Part shown: positions 1-6,445 of the stretch, piece by piece
Numbering within the stretch: the stretch's first letter is position 1
Layout of the letters: each line of letters starts with the position of its first letter
DNA from: Collinsella sp.
GTDB taxonomy: Bacteria; Actinomycetota; Coriobacteriia; Coriobacteriales; Coriobacteriaceae
DNA: 8,548 bases
Direction of reading: 5' to 3'
NCBI GenBank assembly: GCA_019419485.1
Contig: DXZV01000040.1
Span: 3,816 to 12,363 of the forward strand
The notes under the pieces: generated by a model
Databases searched by the model: none
What the model was told of the DNA's origin: nothing
What the model saw: only the letters and a program-made list of their open reading frames with translations
Translations under genes and position numbers: made by a program

Positions 1-201
1 CGCATCCTCAAGTGCTTGGCGATAGCCGCGCTCGCGATCCTTAAAGATGCCGTAGTCATTGCCAATACCGATTCGGTGCTGCGCGCCGTGGACTACCTTA
101 TCGAGAAGGGTCACAGGCAAATCGGCTATCTGGCAGGCGATCTTCGTATCCGCATCTTTAAGGATCGCGAGCGCGGCTATCGCCAAGCACTTGAGGATGC
201 G
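1..201. repeat. Perfect 50-bp inverted repeat (arms 1-50 and 152-201)
   Basis: Bases 1-50 are the exact reverse complement of 152-201, with no mismatch, and the match stops abruptly at 50/51. The right arm encodes the expected LacI residues (IFKDRERGYRQALEDA), so it is the native copy. The left arm lies where the upstream LacI codons should be. A fold-back assembly or library chimera at a contig end is the simplest reading; a real inversion-duplication is possible. Confidence 0.95.
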
Positions 202-594
202 GGCCTCGAGGCAAACCCGGCATGGCGCGTCACGCTGGGCACCACGCTCGAAGGTGCCTATCGCGATATGGGTGCATGGCTCGACAGCGTCTCACGCGAC
301 GACCTGCCGACGGCTTTCTTTGCCGAGAACGACGTGCTCGCCGTGGGTGCCATGCGCGCGTTCAACGAGCACGGCATTCGCGTGCCCGAGGATGTCTCGA
401 TCATCGGCTTTGACGACCTATCTCTGGGCGCCTTCTCCAACCCGCCACTCACCACGGTGCATGTTCCCAAACACGAGGCGGGCGAGATCGCGGTGCGCCG
501 TCTGGTGGGTAACATCCGCAATCCCAAGAGCTATACCTGCAAAACGGCCGTGTCGACCTATTTTGTCGAGCGCCAGAGCGTGCGCGAAATCTAG
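52..594 (+). CDS. LacI-family transcriptional repressor, C-terminal effector-binding part (5' end missing)
   Basis: This is the ligand-binding half of a LacI/GalR-type repressor, a cytoplasmic protein that senses a sugar and controls transcription. The frame shows the family's typical order: a VVIANTD strand, a YLIEKGHRQIGYLAG segment, RERGYRQALEDAGL, then AENDVLAVGAMRAF, VPEDVSIIGFDD and PPLTTVHVPKHEAGEIAVRRL near the end. The N-terminal helix-turn-helix is absent because the gene runs off the left edge. The frame is open from base 1 and has an ATG at 16, but bases 1-50 are an inverted copy of 152-201, so those residues are probably not native; I start at the first codon outside that copy. 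The gene ends at TAG 592-594 and is followed by its own terminator. It lies directly upstream of the sugar operon in the same direction, so it probably represses that operon. The effector cannot be told from sequence. Confidence 0.88.
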   Translation, partial: VVIANTDSVLRAVDYLIEKGHRQIGYLAGDLRIRIFKDRERGYRQALEDAGLEANPAWRVTLGTTLEGAYRDMGAWLDSVSRDDLPTAFFAENDVLAVGAMRAFNEHGIRVPEDVSIIGFDDLSLGAFSNPPLTTVHVPKHEAGEIAVRRLVGNIRNPKSYTCKTAVSTYFVERQSVREI

Positions 595-657
595 GCGGAG
601 ACGGCATTGCCTGCAGCGTGCCAAAGCTCGCTAGGGCAGTTAACATAGTGCCATTCA

Positions 658-686
658 GAAGAGGATCCTTCGGGGTCCTCTTTTTG
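658..686 (+). terminator. Rho-independent terminator after the LacI gene
   Basis: A 9-bp stem pairs AGAGGATCC (660-668) with GGGTCCTCT (673-681), with one T-G pair, around a TTCG tetraloop closed by C-G, and is followed by a T-rich tract from 681. It lies 64 bases after the repressor stop codon and separates the repressor transcript from the sugar operon. Confidence 0.9.
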
Positions 687-689
687 TTT

Positions 690-845
690 CCCTTGTATGT
701 TCAGATTGTTTACATACCGTTTAGGCTGATTTCTCTACCGTCTACGGGTATTTCGCGCTAAACTTCTAAACAGAAGAGTAAAACATTTAGTAAACAGAAC
801 AAAACGAAACATGCGTCTGTTTACTGAACATGTGACTAGGGGAGG
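690..845 (+). promoter_or_regulatory. Control region of the sugar operon with clustered operator-like boxes
   Basis: This AT-rich stretch between the terminator and the isomerase gene contains six hexamers of the form GTTTA(C/G) or its complement, at 708, 719, 758, 766, 790 and 819. Two form a 9-bp perfect dyad: AGTAAACAG (789-797) and CTGTTTACT (817-825). A second dyad pairs GTATGT (695-700) with ACATAC (712-717). TACCGTTTA (715-723) and TACCGTCTA (736-744) form a direct repeat 21 bp apart, about two helical turns. The ribosome site AGGGGAGG (838-845) sits 6 bases before the ATG. No confident -35/-10 pair can be chosen. Binding by the adjacent LacI-family repressor is an inference. Confidence 0.55.
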
Positions 846-851
846 ACGTAC

Positions 852-2252
852 ATGGATAAGATCAAGCTCGGTTTTGTGCCCACGCGCCGTAGCATCTTTA
901 GCGCGCCGGACGCGATCAAGTATCGCGGCCTTACGGCTGATCGCCTGCGCGAGATCGGCGTCGAGATCGTGGATATCGACGACATCAACGACGAGGGCCT
1001 GCTGTTCGACGACAGCCATATCGCGCCTATCGTCGAGAAGTTCCGCGCCGAGGGCGTCGACGGCATCATGCTCTGCCACGCCAACTTTGGTACCGAGTAT
1101 GTCTGCGCCCGCCTTGCCCGCGAGCTCGGCTTGCCCGTGCTGCTGTGGGGTCCGCGCGACGAGCGCCCCGAGCCCGACGGCACCCGTCTGCGCGATAGCC
1201 AGTGCGGCCTGTTCGCCACCGGCAAGGTCCTGCGTCGCTTCCAGGTTCCCTTCACCTACATGACCAACTGCCGTCTGACCGATCCCGAGTTCGAGCGCGG
1301 TGTCTGGGACTTTTTGGCCGTGTGCAACGTGGTCAAGACTTTCAAGCACACCCGCATCCTGCAGATGGCCACCCGTCCGTTCGATTTCTGGTCGACCATG
1401 TGCAACGAGGGCGAGCTGCTCGAGAAGTTCAACATCCAGCTTTCGCCCATCCCCATGACCGAGCTTGTCCAGGCCGTGCGCGACGCCCAGGCTGACGAGC
1501 AGGCCATGGCAACCATGCTCGCCCACATTGGTGACAGCTTTGAGATCTGCATCCCCGAGGACAAGGTTCCTGCGGTCGCAGGACTCGCCATTGCCATGAA
1601 GCGCCTGGTCGAGAAGTACGGCTGCAACGCCGGCGCCATCCAGTGCTGGAACGCCCTGCAGGACGAGTTGGGCATTATGCCCTGCGCCGCCAACGCAATC
1701 CTCAACGAGATGGGCATCCCCATCGTCTGCGAGACCGACATCCATGGCGCTATCACCGCGCTGATGGTCGAGGCCGCCGACCTGGGCCGTCACCGCGGCA
1801 TGTTCGCCGACTGGACCGTGCGTCATCCCGATAACGAGAACGGCGAGCTGCTGCAGCACTGCGGCCCCTGGCCCTGCAGCTGCGCGGCCGTCAAGCCCAA
1901 GCTCACCTATCCGCTGGCCTTCGATCACCCCGGCGCGCTGACGGCCGAGGCCAAGCACGGCGACCTCACCCTTGCCCGCTTTGACGGCGACAACGGCGAG
2001 TACTCGCTGCTGCTGGGCAACGCCCGCGGCATCGACGGCCCGGCCGGCATGGGCACCTACCTGTGGGTCGAGGTCGACAACCTCAAGCGCCTCGAGGCCA
2101 AGATCGTCGAGGGTCCCTACATCCACCATTGCGTCGCCATTCACGCCAACGTGGTGCCGGTGCTCTACGAGGCGTGCAAGTACATCGGCATTGTCCCCGA
2201 CCTGTACGACCCCATCGAAGAAGACGTCAAAGCTTACCTGCGAGGAGAGTAG
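852..2252 (+). CDS. L-fucose/L-arabinose isomerase-family sugar isomerase
   Basis: A 466-residue cytoplasmic protein resembling the FucI/AraA-fold isomerase family, metal-dependent enzymes that interconvert an aldose and its ketose. The N-terminal part (about 1-170) has the alternating strand-helix pattern of the family. The central part carries QCWNALQDELG (264-274) and CETDIHG (293-299), where family members place acidic metal ligands. IHHCVAIH (424-431) near the C-terminus supplies candidate histidine ligands; assignment of individual residues is inferred. The start ATG 852 follows a strong ribosome site, and the stop is 2 bases before the transketolase gene, so the two are co-transcribed. 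FucI-type enzymes accept several sugars (E. coli FucI also takes D-arabinose), so the substrate is open. With a split transketolase and a sugar kinase downstream, it likely makes the ketose that the kinase phosphorylates. Confidence 0.8.
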   Translation: MDKIKLGFVPTRRSIFSAPDAIKYRGLTADRLREIGVEIVDIDDINDEGLLFDDSHIAPIVEKFRAEGVDGIMLCHANFGTEYVCARLARELGLPVLLWGPRDERPEPDGTRLRDSQCGLFATGKVLRRFQVPFTYMTNCRLTDPEFERGVWDFLAVCNVVKTFKHTRILQMATRPFDFWSTMCNEGELLEKFNIQLSPIPMTELVQAVRDAQADEQAMATMLAHIGDSFEICIPEDKVPAVAGLAIAMKRLVEKYGCNAGAIQCWNALQDELGIMPCAANAILNEMGIPIVCETDIHGAITALMVEAADLGRHRGMFADWTVRHPDNENGELLQHCGPWPCSCAAVKPKLTYPLAFDHPGALTAEAKHGDLTLARFDGDNGEYSLLLGNARGIDGPAGMGTYLWVEVDNLKRLEAKIVEGPYIHHCVAIHANVVPVLYEACKYIGIVPDLYDPIEEDVKAYLRGE

Positions 2253-2254
2253 AA

Positions 2255-3091
2255 ATGGCAACTATCGAAGAGCTTGAGTCCCTGCGTTGGGACCTTCGAC
2301 GCGATTGCGTCGATATCATCATGGCTGGCGCCGGCGGGCACATCGGCGGCGACATGTCGGTCATCGATGCGCTGATGACCCTCTACGCCAACCACCTCAA
2401 CATTTCGCCCGAGACCGTCGACAATCCCAACCGCGATCGCTTCGTGCTCTCCAAGGGCCACGCCATGGAGGCCTACTACGCGGTGCTCTGCCACGAGGGC
2501 TATCTTGACCTTGATGACGTCAAGGCCCGCTTCTCCAAGTTCGGCAGCCCCTACATCGGCCACCCCAACAACAAGCTCAAGGGCATCGAGATGAATTCGG
2601 GCTCGTTGGGTCACGGTCTGCCCGTGGCTGTGGGCATGGCACTTGCCGGCAAGATGGATGGCCGCGGCTACCGCGTCTACACCATCATGGGCGACGGCGA
2701 GCTTGCCGAGGGCTCGGTCTGGGAGGGCGCCATGAGCGGCGGCAATTACCAGCTCGATAACCTGTGCGCGCTCGTGGACCGCAACCGCCTGCAGATCAGC
2801 GGCAGCACCGAGGACGTCATGAAGCAGGATTCGCAGGAGGAGCGCTGGGCCGCCTTCGGTTGGAACGTGCTGTCCATTCCGGGCAACGACGTCCAGGCCA
2901 TCGATGCCGCGCTGACGCTGGCCGCCGAGACCAAGGGTAAGCCCACGGTCATCATCCTCAACACAGTGAAGGGCTACGGCTCGCCGGTTATGGAGGACAA
3001 GGCCGCCTGGCATCATCACCTGCCCAACGATGAGGAATATGCCCAGATCATCGCCGATTTCGCTGCCCATAAGGAGGCCATCAATGGCTAA
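2255..3091 (+). CDS. Transketolase, N-terminal subunit (thiamine diphosphate-binding)
   Basis: A 278-residue protein equal to the first third of a full transketolase; it works with the next gene product as one enzyme. It shows the thiamine diphosphate motif starting GDGE (146-149) and closing at about residues 170-175. The active-site histidine motifs are SKGHA (H69) and GSLGHG (H120), and a substrate-side GHPNN segment is also present. The open frame extends back into the isomerase gene, but ATG 2255 is chosen because GAGGAG (2242-2247) lies 7 bases before it and the protein then begins like other family members. It is 2 bases from the isomerase stop and overlaps the C-terminal subunit by 8 bases. 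Two-gene transketolases serve the normal pentose phosphate pathway but also specialised roles such as apulose 4-phosphate cleavage (AptA/AptB). The operon context favours a dedicated catabolic role. Confidence 0.93.
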   Translation: MATIEELESLRWDLRRDCVDIIMAGAGGHIGGDMSVIDALMTLYANHLNISPETVDNPNRDRFVLSKGHAMEAYYAVLCHEGYLDLDDVKARFSKFGSPYIGHPNNKLKGIEMNSGSLGHGLPVAVGMALAGKMDGRGYRVYTIMGDGELAEGSVWEGAMSGGNYQLDNLCALVDRNRLQISGSTEDVMKQDSQEERWAAFGWNVLSIPGNDVQAIDAALTLAAETKGKPTVIILNTVKGYGSPVMEDKAAWHHHLPNDEEYAQIIADFAAHKEAING

Positions 3092-4025
3092 CAAGATCGC
3101 CAACCGAAAGGCTATCTGCGACACGCTGCTCGAGGCCGCCGCAACCGATAAAGACATCGTCGTCCTGTGCTCCGACTCCCGCGGCTCTGCATCGCTCACG
3201 CCGTTCTTTGACCAGTATCCCCAGCAGTCCGTTGAGGTCGGCATTGCCGAGCAGGACCTGGTGAGCATCGCCGCCGGCATGGCCTCGTGCGGCAAGAAGG
3301 CCTGGGCCGCCTCGCCGGCGTCCTTTGTGACCACGCGCTCGTATGAGCAGTGCAAGGTCGACGTTTCGTACTCCAACACCAACGTCAAGCTCATCGGCAT
3401 CTCGGGCGGCGTGTCCTACGGCGCCTTAGGCATGAGCCATCACTCCGCGCAGGATATCGCCGCCATGAGCGCGATTCCCAACATGCGCGTGTATCTGCCG
3501 AGCGATCGCTTCCAGACCGCCGAGCTCGTGCGTGCCCTGGTCGCCGACAACAAGCCGGCCTACATCCGCGTGGGCCGCAACCCGGTGGAGGACGTGTACA
3601 CTGAGGACGAGTGCCCGTTCCAGATGGATCGCGCCACCTGGGTGCGCCGCGGCACCGATGTGACGATTGTCGCCACCGGTGAGATGGTCCGCCATGCCGT
3701 GGACGCCGCCGATCTGCTGGCCGAGCAGGGCATCTCGGCAACGGTGCTCGATATGTACTGCGTCAAGCCGCTCGATGCCGAGGCCGTGATCGAGGCCGCC
3801 GGTGCCACGCGCGCCGTCGTGACCGTCGAGGAGCACAGCCCCTTCGGTGGCCTGGGTTCCATGGTCGCGCAGGTCGTGGGCGAGCATTGCCCGCGTCCGG
3901 TCAAGTGCCTCTCCCTGCCCGATGCGCCGGTCATCACCGGCACGAGCCCCGAGGTCTTCGCGCACTATGGCCTGACGGGCGAGGGAATCGCCAAGACGGT
4001 CGCCGAGTTCCTTGGCAAACAGTAG
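3084..4025 (+). CDS. Transketolase, C-terminal subunit
   Basis: A 313-residue partner of the previous gene product, holding the pyrimidine-binding and C-terminal transketolase domains. VEVGIAEQD (50-58) contains the catalytic glutamate (E56), which activates thiamine diphosphate. GMSHHS (116-121) matches the substrate-binding histidine loop. YIRVGRNP and later TVEEHSPFGGLGS are typical of the middle and last domains. The start ATG 3084 is set by AAGGAGG (3071-3077), and it overlaps the stop of the N-terminal subunit (ATGGCTAA, 3084-3091), so the two halves are translationally coupled and probably made in equal amounts. The open frame continues back to 3030, but that part belongs to the previous gene's coding region. 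A role in two-carbon transfer from a ketose phosphate is secure; the exact substrate is not. Confidence 0.93.
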   Translation: MANKIANRKAICDTLLEAAATDKDIVVLCSDSRGSASLTPFFDQYPQQSVEVGIAEQDLVSIAAGMASCGKKAWAASPASFVTTRSYEQCKVDVSYSNTNVKLIGISGGVSYGALGMSHHSAQDIAAMSAIPNMRVYLPSDRFQTAELVRALVADNKPAYIRVGRNPVEDVYTEDECPFQMDRATWVRRGTDVTIVATGEMVRHAVDAADLLAEQGISATVLDMYCVKPLDAEAVIEAAGATRAVVTVEEHSPFGGLGSMVAQVVGEHCPRPVKCLSLPDAPVITGTSPEVFAHYGLTGEGIAKTVAEFLGKQ

Positions 4026-4127
4026 AAACAGACGCTGCGCGGCCGCCAAGCACCGCACCTTGCCGTTCAAACCGTCGCCTGTGTACACAAAGTACGCGGC
4101 GCTCCTTTTTCACGGCAATCTGCGGCA

Positions 4128-4168
4128 CTTGACGGCCACTCGCTCCTTGTCCGTCGGGTTTTAGTTTT
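4128..4168 (+). terminator. Weak stem-loop before the kinase gene
   Basis: CTTGACGG (4128-4135) can pair with CCGTCGGG (4151-4158), using two G-T pairs around a 15-base loop, followed by the T-rich run TTTTAGTTTT. It lies in the 170-base gap between the transketolase and kinase genes and might attenuate or process the transcript. The stem is marginal, and nothing else distinct is seen in this gap. Confidence 0.3.
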
Positions 4169-4195
4169 GAATCGACGGGGGAGACAGGAGAGTAC

Positions 4196-5686
4196 ATGAG
4201 CAAATACATCATCGGTATCGACCAGTCCACGCAGGGCACCAAGGCGCTGCTGGTGGACGAGGGCGGCCATCTGATTCATCGTGCCGACCGCTCGCATCGC
4301 CAGATTGTCAACGAGGCCGGCTGGGTGAGCCATGATCCAGCCGAGATCGCCGCCAACGTGCTGGCCGTGGCGCGCGCCGTGGTGGAGGAGACCGGGGTCG
4401 ATCCGGCCGACGTCGCCGGCATCGGCATCTCCAACCAGCGCGAGACCACTGTTGCCTGGAGCCGCACGACGGGTGAGCCGCTGTGCGACGCCGTGGTGTG
4501 GCAGTGCGCCCGCGCCCGCGAGCTGTGCGACGAGCTTGCTGCGCGCGAAGGCGTGGCCGAGCTGGTGCGTGACACGACGGGTCTGGTGCTCTCGCCCTAC
4601 TACCCGGCGGGCAAGATGGCCTGGATCCTCGCGAACGTTCCCGCGGCTGCCGAGGCCGCGGCGGCAGGCGAGCTGTGTCTGGGCACCATCGATGCCTGGG
4701 TGGTCTGGACGCTCACGGGCGGCGCGGAGTTTCGCTGCGACTGGTCTAACGCCAGCCGCACGCAGCTCTTCGACCTGCGCCGTGGCTGCTGGAGCGAGCC
4801 GGTGTGCGAGGCCTTTGGCGTCGATGCAGCCTGCCTGCCGCAGGTGACCGATTCCGATGGCCTGTTCGGCATGACGGACCTGGGCGGCTTTTTGCCGGCA
4901 CCCGTGCCCATTCATGGCGTGCTCGGCGACAGCCACGCTGCCTTGTTTGCCCAGGGCTGCCATAGCCGCGGCATGGCCAAGGCGACCTATGGCACCGGCA
5001 GCTCGGTCATGATGAACGTCGGCGACGAGTTCGTTGCCAGCTCGCACGGGCTTTCGAGCTCGCTTGCGTGGCGTATGGACGGTGTGACCGAGTATGTTCT
5101 CGAGGGCAACGTGAGCTACGCCGGCGCCGTCAAGACGTGGCTGCGCGACGATCTTGAGCTCATCAATAACCCCGAGGAAGTTACCGACCTGTGCTACGCC
5201 GCCAATCCGGCGAGTCGCGTCTACTTTGTGCCGGCGTTTACCGGTTTGGGCGCGCCGCACTGGGCGAGTGACGCCGAGGCCTGCGTCTTTGGCATGACGC
5301 GCACCACGGGCCGTGCGGAGTTCGTAAAGGCCGCCGACGAGTCGATCGCCTATCAAATCTTTGACGTGATTGATGCGATGGTCGAGGATTCGGGCGCGGC
5401 ACTGGCCGAGCTTCGTGTTGACGGCGGCCCCACGCGCGACGCGTACCTGATGCAGTTTGAGAGCGACTTGGTTGGCTCGCCCATCCGCATCGCGAGCAAC
5501 GACGAGATGAGCGGTCTGGGTGCGGCCTGGGCCTGCGGCATTGCGCTGGGCATGTACACGCGCGACGTCGTCGACGTCTACGGCGCTCGCGGCATCGTGG
5601 AGCCTGCCATGTCCGCCGACGAACGAGCCAAAAAGATCGCCGGCTGGCGTCACGCCGTCGACGCGACCATCGCCTACACTGCCTAG
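4196..5686 (+). CDS. FGGY-family carbohydrate kinase (glycerol kinase-like)
   Basis: A 496-residue cytoplasmic ATP-dependent sugar kinase, full length for the family. Residues 6-14 (GIDQSTQGT) form the N-terminal phosphate loop. NQRETT (80-85), W102, Y135 and D245 in GDSHAALF fall at positions equivalent to the glycerol-binding residues and catalytic base of E. coli GlpK, as known for that enzyme. YGTGSS (265-270) has serine where GlpK has the substrate-contacting phenylalanine. PAFTGLGAPHW and ELRVDGGPTRDAYLMQF are the C-terminal FGGY signatures. ATG 4196 is preceded by AGGAG (4186-4190). Protein-wide it looks closer to glycerol kinase than to xylulokinase. Its position after isomerase and transketolase genes suggests a ketose substrate, possibly apulose or a pentulose; true glycerol kinase remains possible. 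Confidence 0.88.
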   Translation: MSKYIIGIDQSTQGTKALLVDEGGHLIHRADRSHRQIVNEAGWVSHDPAEIAANVLAVARAVVEETGVDPADVAGIGISNQRETTVAWSRTTGEPLCDAVVWQCARARELCDELAAREGVAELVRDTTGLVLSPYYPAGKMAWILANVPAAAEAAAAGELCLGTIDAWVVWTLTGGAEFRCDWSNASRTQLFDLRRGCWSEPVCEAFGVDAACLPQVTDSDGLFGMTDLGGFLPAPVPIHGVLGDSHAALFAQGCHSRGMAKATYGTGSSVMMNVGDEFVASSHGLSSSLAWRMDGVTEYVLEGNVSYAGAVKTWLRDDLELINNPEEVTDLCYAANPASRVYFVPAFTGLGAPHWASDAEACVFGMTRTTGRAEFVKAADESIAYQIFDVIDAMVEDSGAALAELRVDGGPTRDAYLMQFESDLVGSPIRIASNDEMSGLGAAWACGIALGMYTRDVVDVYGARGIVEPAMSADERAKKIAGWRHAVDATIAYTA

Positions 5687-5725
5687 GCGGCTGCGCGGCG
5701 CCCGCAGGCTATTCCCGGGCAGCTC

Positions 5726-5800
5726 ATTTGGGATGGGGCTTTTTTGACTGGTATGATTGGTGCGATCATTCGAACCAGCTAAAAGAGCCCCGTCCCAAAT
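5726..5800. repeat. Long imperfect hairpin between kinase and luxS (possible terminator)
   Basis: A 27-base left arm (5726-5752) and right arm (5774-5800) match as inverted repeats at 23 of 27 positions, and the 21-base loop contains a further ATGAT/ATCAT pairing. Each arm has a run of T or A inside the stem, so it is not a standard terminator, although AGCTC/GGGCT followed by six T at 5740-5745 could act as a weak one. A promoter-like TTGGGA (5728-5733) and TATGAT (5752-5757), 18 bp apart, overlap the left arm and could serve luxS. The function is unresolved. Confidence 0.6.
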
Positions 5801-5821
5801 TGACTACCGAGAGGATCTGCC

Positions 5822-6310
5822 ATGGAGCGCATCGCGAGTTTTTCCGTTGACCATCTGCTGCTCGAGCCCGGCGTGTATGTGAGCCGCATCGACCGCGATC
5901 CGGCGACCGGCGCCGCCGTCACCACGTTTGACCTGCGCTTGACCACGCCCAACAAAGAGCCGGTCATGAACACGGCCGAGTGCCACACCATCGAGCACCT
6001 GGGCGCGACGTTCCTTCGCAATCATGCCGAGTGGTCGAGCCGCATTGTCTACTTTGGTCCCATGGGCTGCCGCACGGGCTTTTACCTGGTTGTCTTTGGT
6101 GAGCTGACGAGCGAGGAGATCTTGCCGCTCGTGCGCGAGCTGTTCGAGTTTGTCGCGGGCTTTGAGGGCGATGTTCCCGGTGCCGCTCCCGAGGAGTGCG
6201 GTAACTACCTGGACCAGAACCTCCCCATGGCAAACTGGCTTGCGCGTCGCTATCTCGACCGCGATCTGGCCGATATCGACGAGAAGCACCTGCACTATCA
6301 GCAGGCATAA
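5822..6310 (+). CDS. luxS: S-ribosylhomocysteine lyase (LuxS)
   Basis: LuxS cleaves S-ribosylhomocysteine to homocysteine and 4,5-dihydroxy-2,3-pentanedione, the precursor of autoinducer-2, as part of the activated methyl cycle. At 162 residues it is of normal family length. The metal site is complete: H55 and H59 in HTIEH plus C126 in ECGNYLDQN. E58 and the catalytic C83 in GPMGCRTGFY are present, as is R39. The start ATG 5822 follows GAGAGG (5809-5814). It is flanked by the long hairpin upstream and a strong terminator downstream, so it is probably a single-gene transcript. No other methyl-cycle gene (mtn/pfs, metK) lies within the window. All key residues are intact, so an active enzyme is expected. 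Confidence 0.97.
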   Translation: MERIASFSVDHLLLEPGVYVSRIDRDPATGAAVTTFDLRLTTPNKEPVMNTAECHTIEHLGATFLRNHAEWSSRIVYFGPMGCRTGFYLVVFGELTSEEILPLVRELFEFVAGFEGDVPGAAPEECGNYLDQNLPMANWLARRYLDRDLADIDEKHLHYQQA

Positions 6311-6341
6311 GGATGCTGGCAGGAATAGCGTTTGCGCCAGA

Positions 6342-6372
6342 AGCGCTCCCACTCTTGTGGGGGCGCTTTTTC
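6342..6372 (+). terminator. Rho-independent terminator of luxS
   Basis: An 11-bp stem pairs AGCGCTCCCAC (6342-6352) with GTGGGGGCGCT (6357-6367), with one G-T pair and a TCTT loop, followed by five T (6367-6371). It starts 31 bases after the luxS stop. Confidence 0.93.
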
Positions 6373-6390
6373 ATATCGAGCACTCGAAAC

Positions 6391-6445
6391 AGAACGAGAT
6401 TGTTCTAGAATGTTCGTATAGTCACATTTACGAACAGGAGTGAAC
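6391..6445 (+). promoter_or_regulatory. Operator-like array of GAAC/GTTC half-sites before the DUF4867 gene
   Basis: Half-sites start at 6392 (GAAC), 6402 (GTTC), 6412 (GTTC), 6432 (GAAC) and 6442 (GAAC), all spaced by exact multiples of 10 bases. They build two dyads: AGAAC/GTTCT (6391-6395, 6402-6406) and the perfect 8-bp TGTTCGTA/TACGAACA (6411-6418, 6429-6436). The last site lies between the ribosome site AGGAG (6436-6440) and the ATG, so a bound protein could block transcription or initiation. The regulator is unknown, and promoter hexamers are not clear. Confidence 0.5.

Noticed and set aside
2063..2254. Upstream extension of the transketolase N-terminal gene into the isomerase gene
   Set aside because: The extra 64 residues are Arg-rich, overlap coding sequence in another frame and lack a ribosome site; ATG 2255 has a good one.
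735..2261. Minus-strand open frame of 508 codons opposite the isomerase gene
   Set aside because: It mirrors a clear isomerase gene in GC-rich DNA, lacks recognisable motifs and has low-complexity His/Ala/Val/Gly-rich composition typical of an antisense shadow.
2234..3400. Minus-strand open frame of 388 codons opposite the transketolase genes
   Set aside because: Both transketolase subunits are well supported on the other strand; this is a codon-bias shadow.
4067..5653. Minus-strand open frame of 528 codons opposite the kinase gene
   Set aside because: The FGGY kinase on the plus strand has all family motifs; the antisense product is Arg/Ala/His-rich with no domain pattern.
5757..5780. tRNA 3' end-like text on the minus strand (GGTTCGAAT followed by a CCA)
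   Set aside because: The bases around the loop cannot pair as a T-arm and no anticodon or D-arm is found; it is part of the long hairpin.
5726..5800. Invertible promoter between the two hairpin arms
   Set aside because: The interval between the arms is only 21 bases, too short for a usual invertase switch, and no recombinase gene is visible.
6391..6436. LexA-type SOS box before the DUF4867 gene
   Set aside because: GAAC and GTTC occur, but with 6 bases between them in the nearest dyad, where the common Gram-positive/actinobacterial LexA box has 4.
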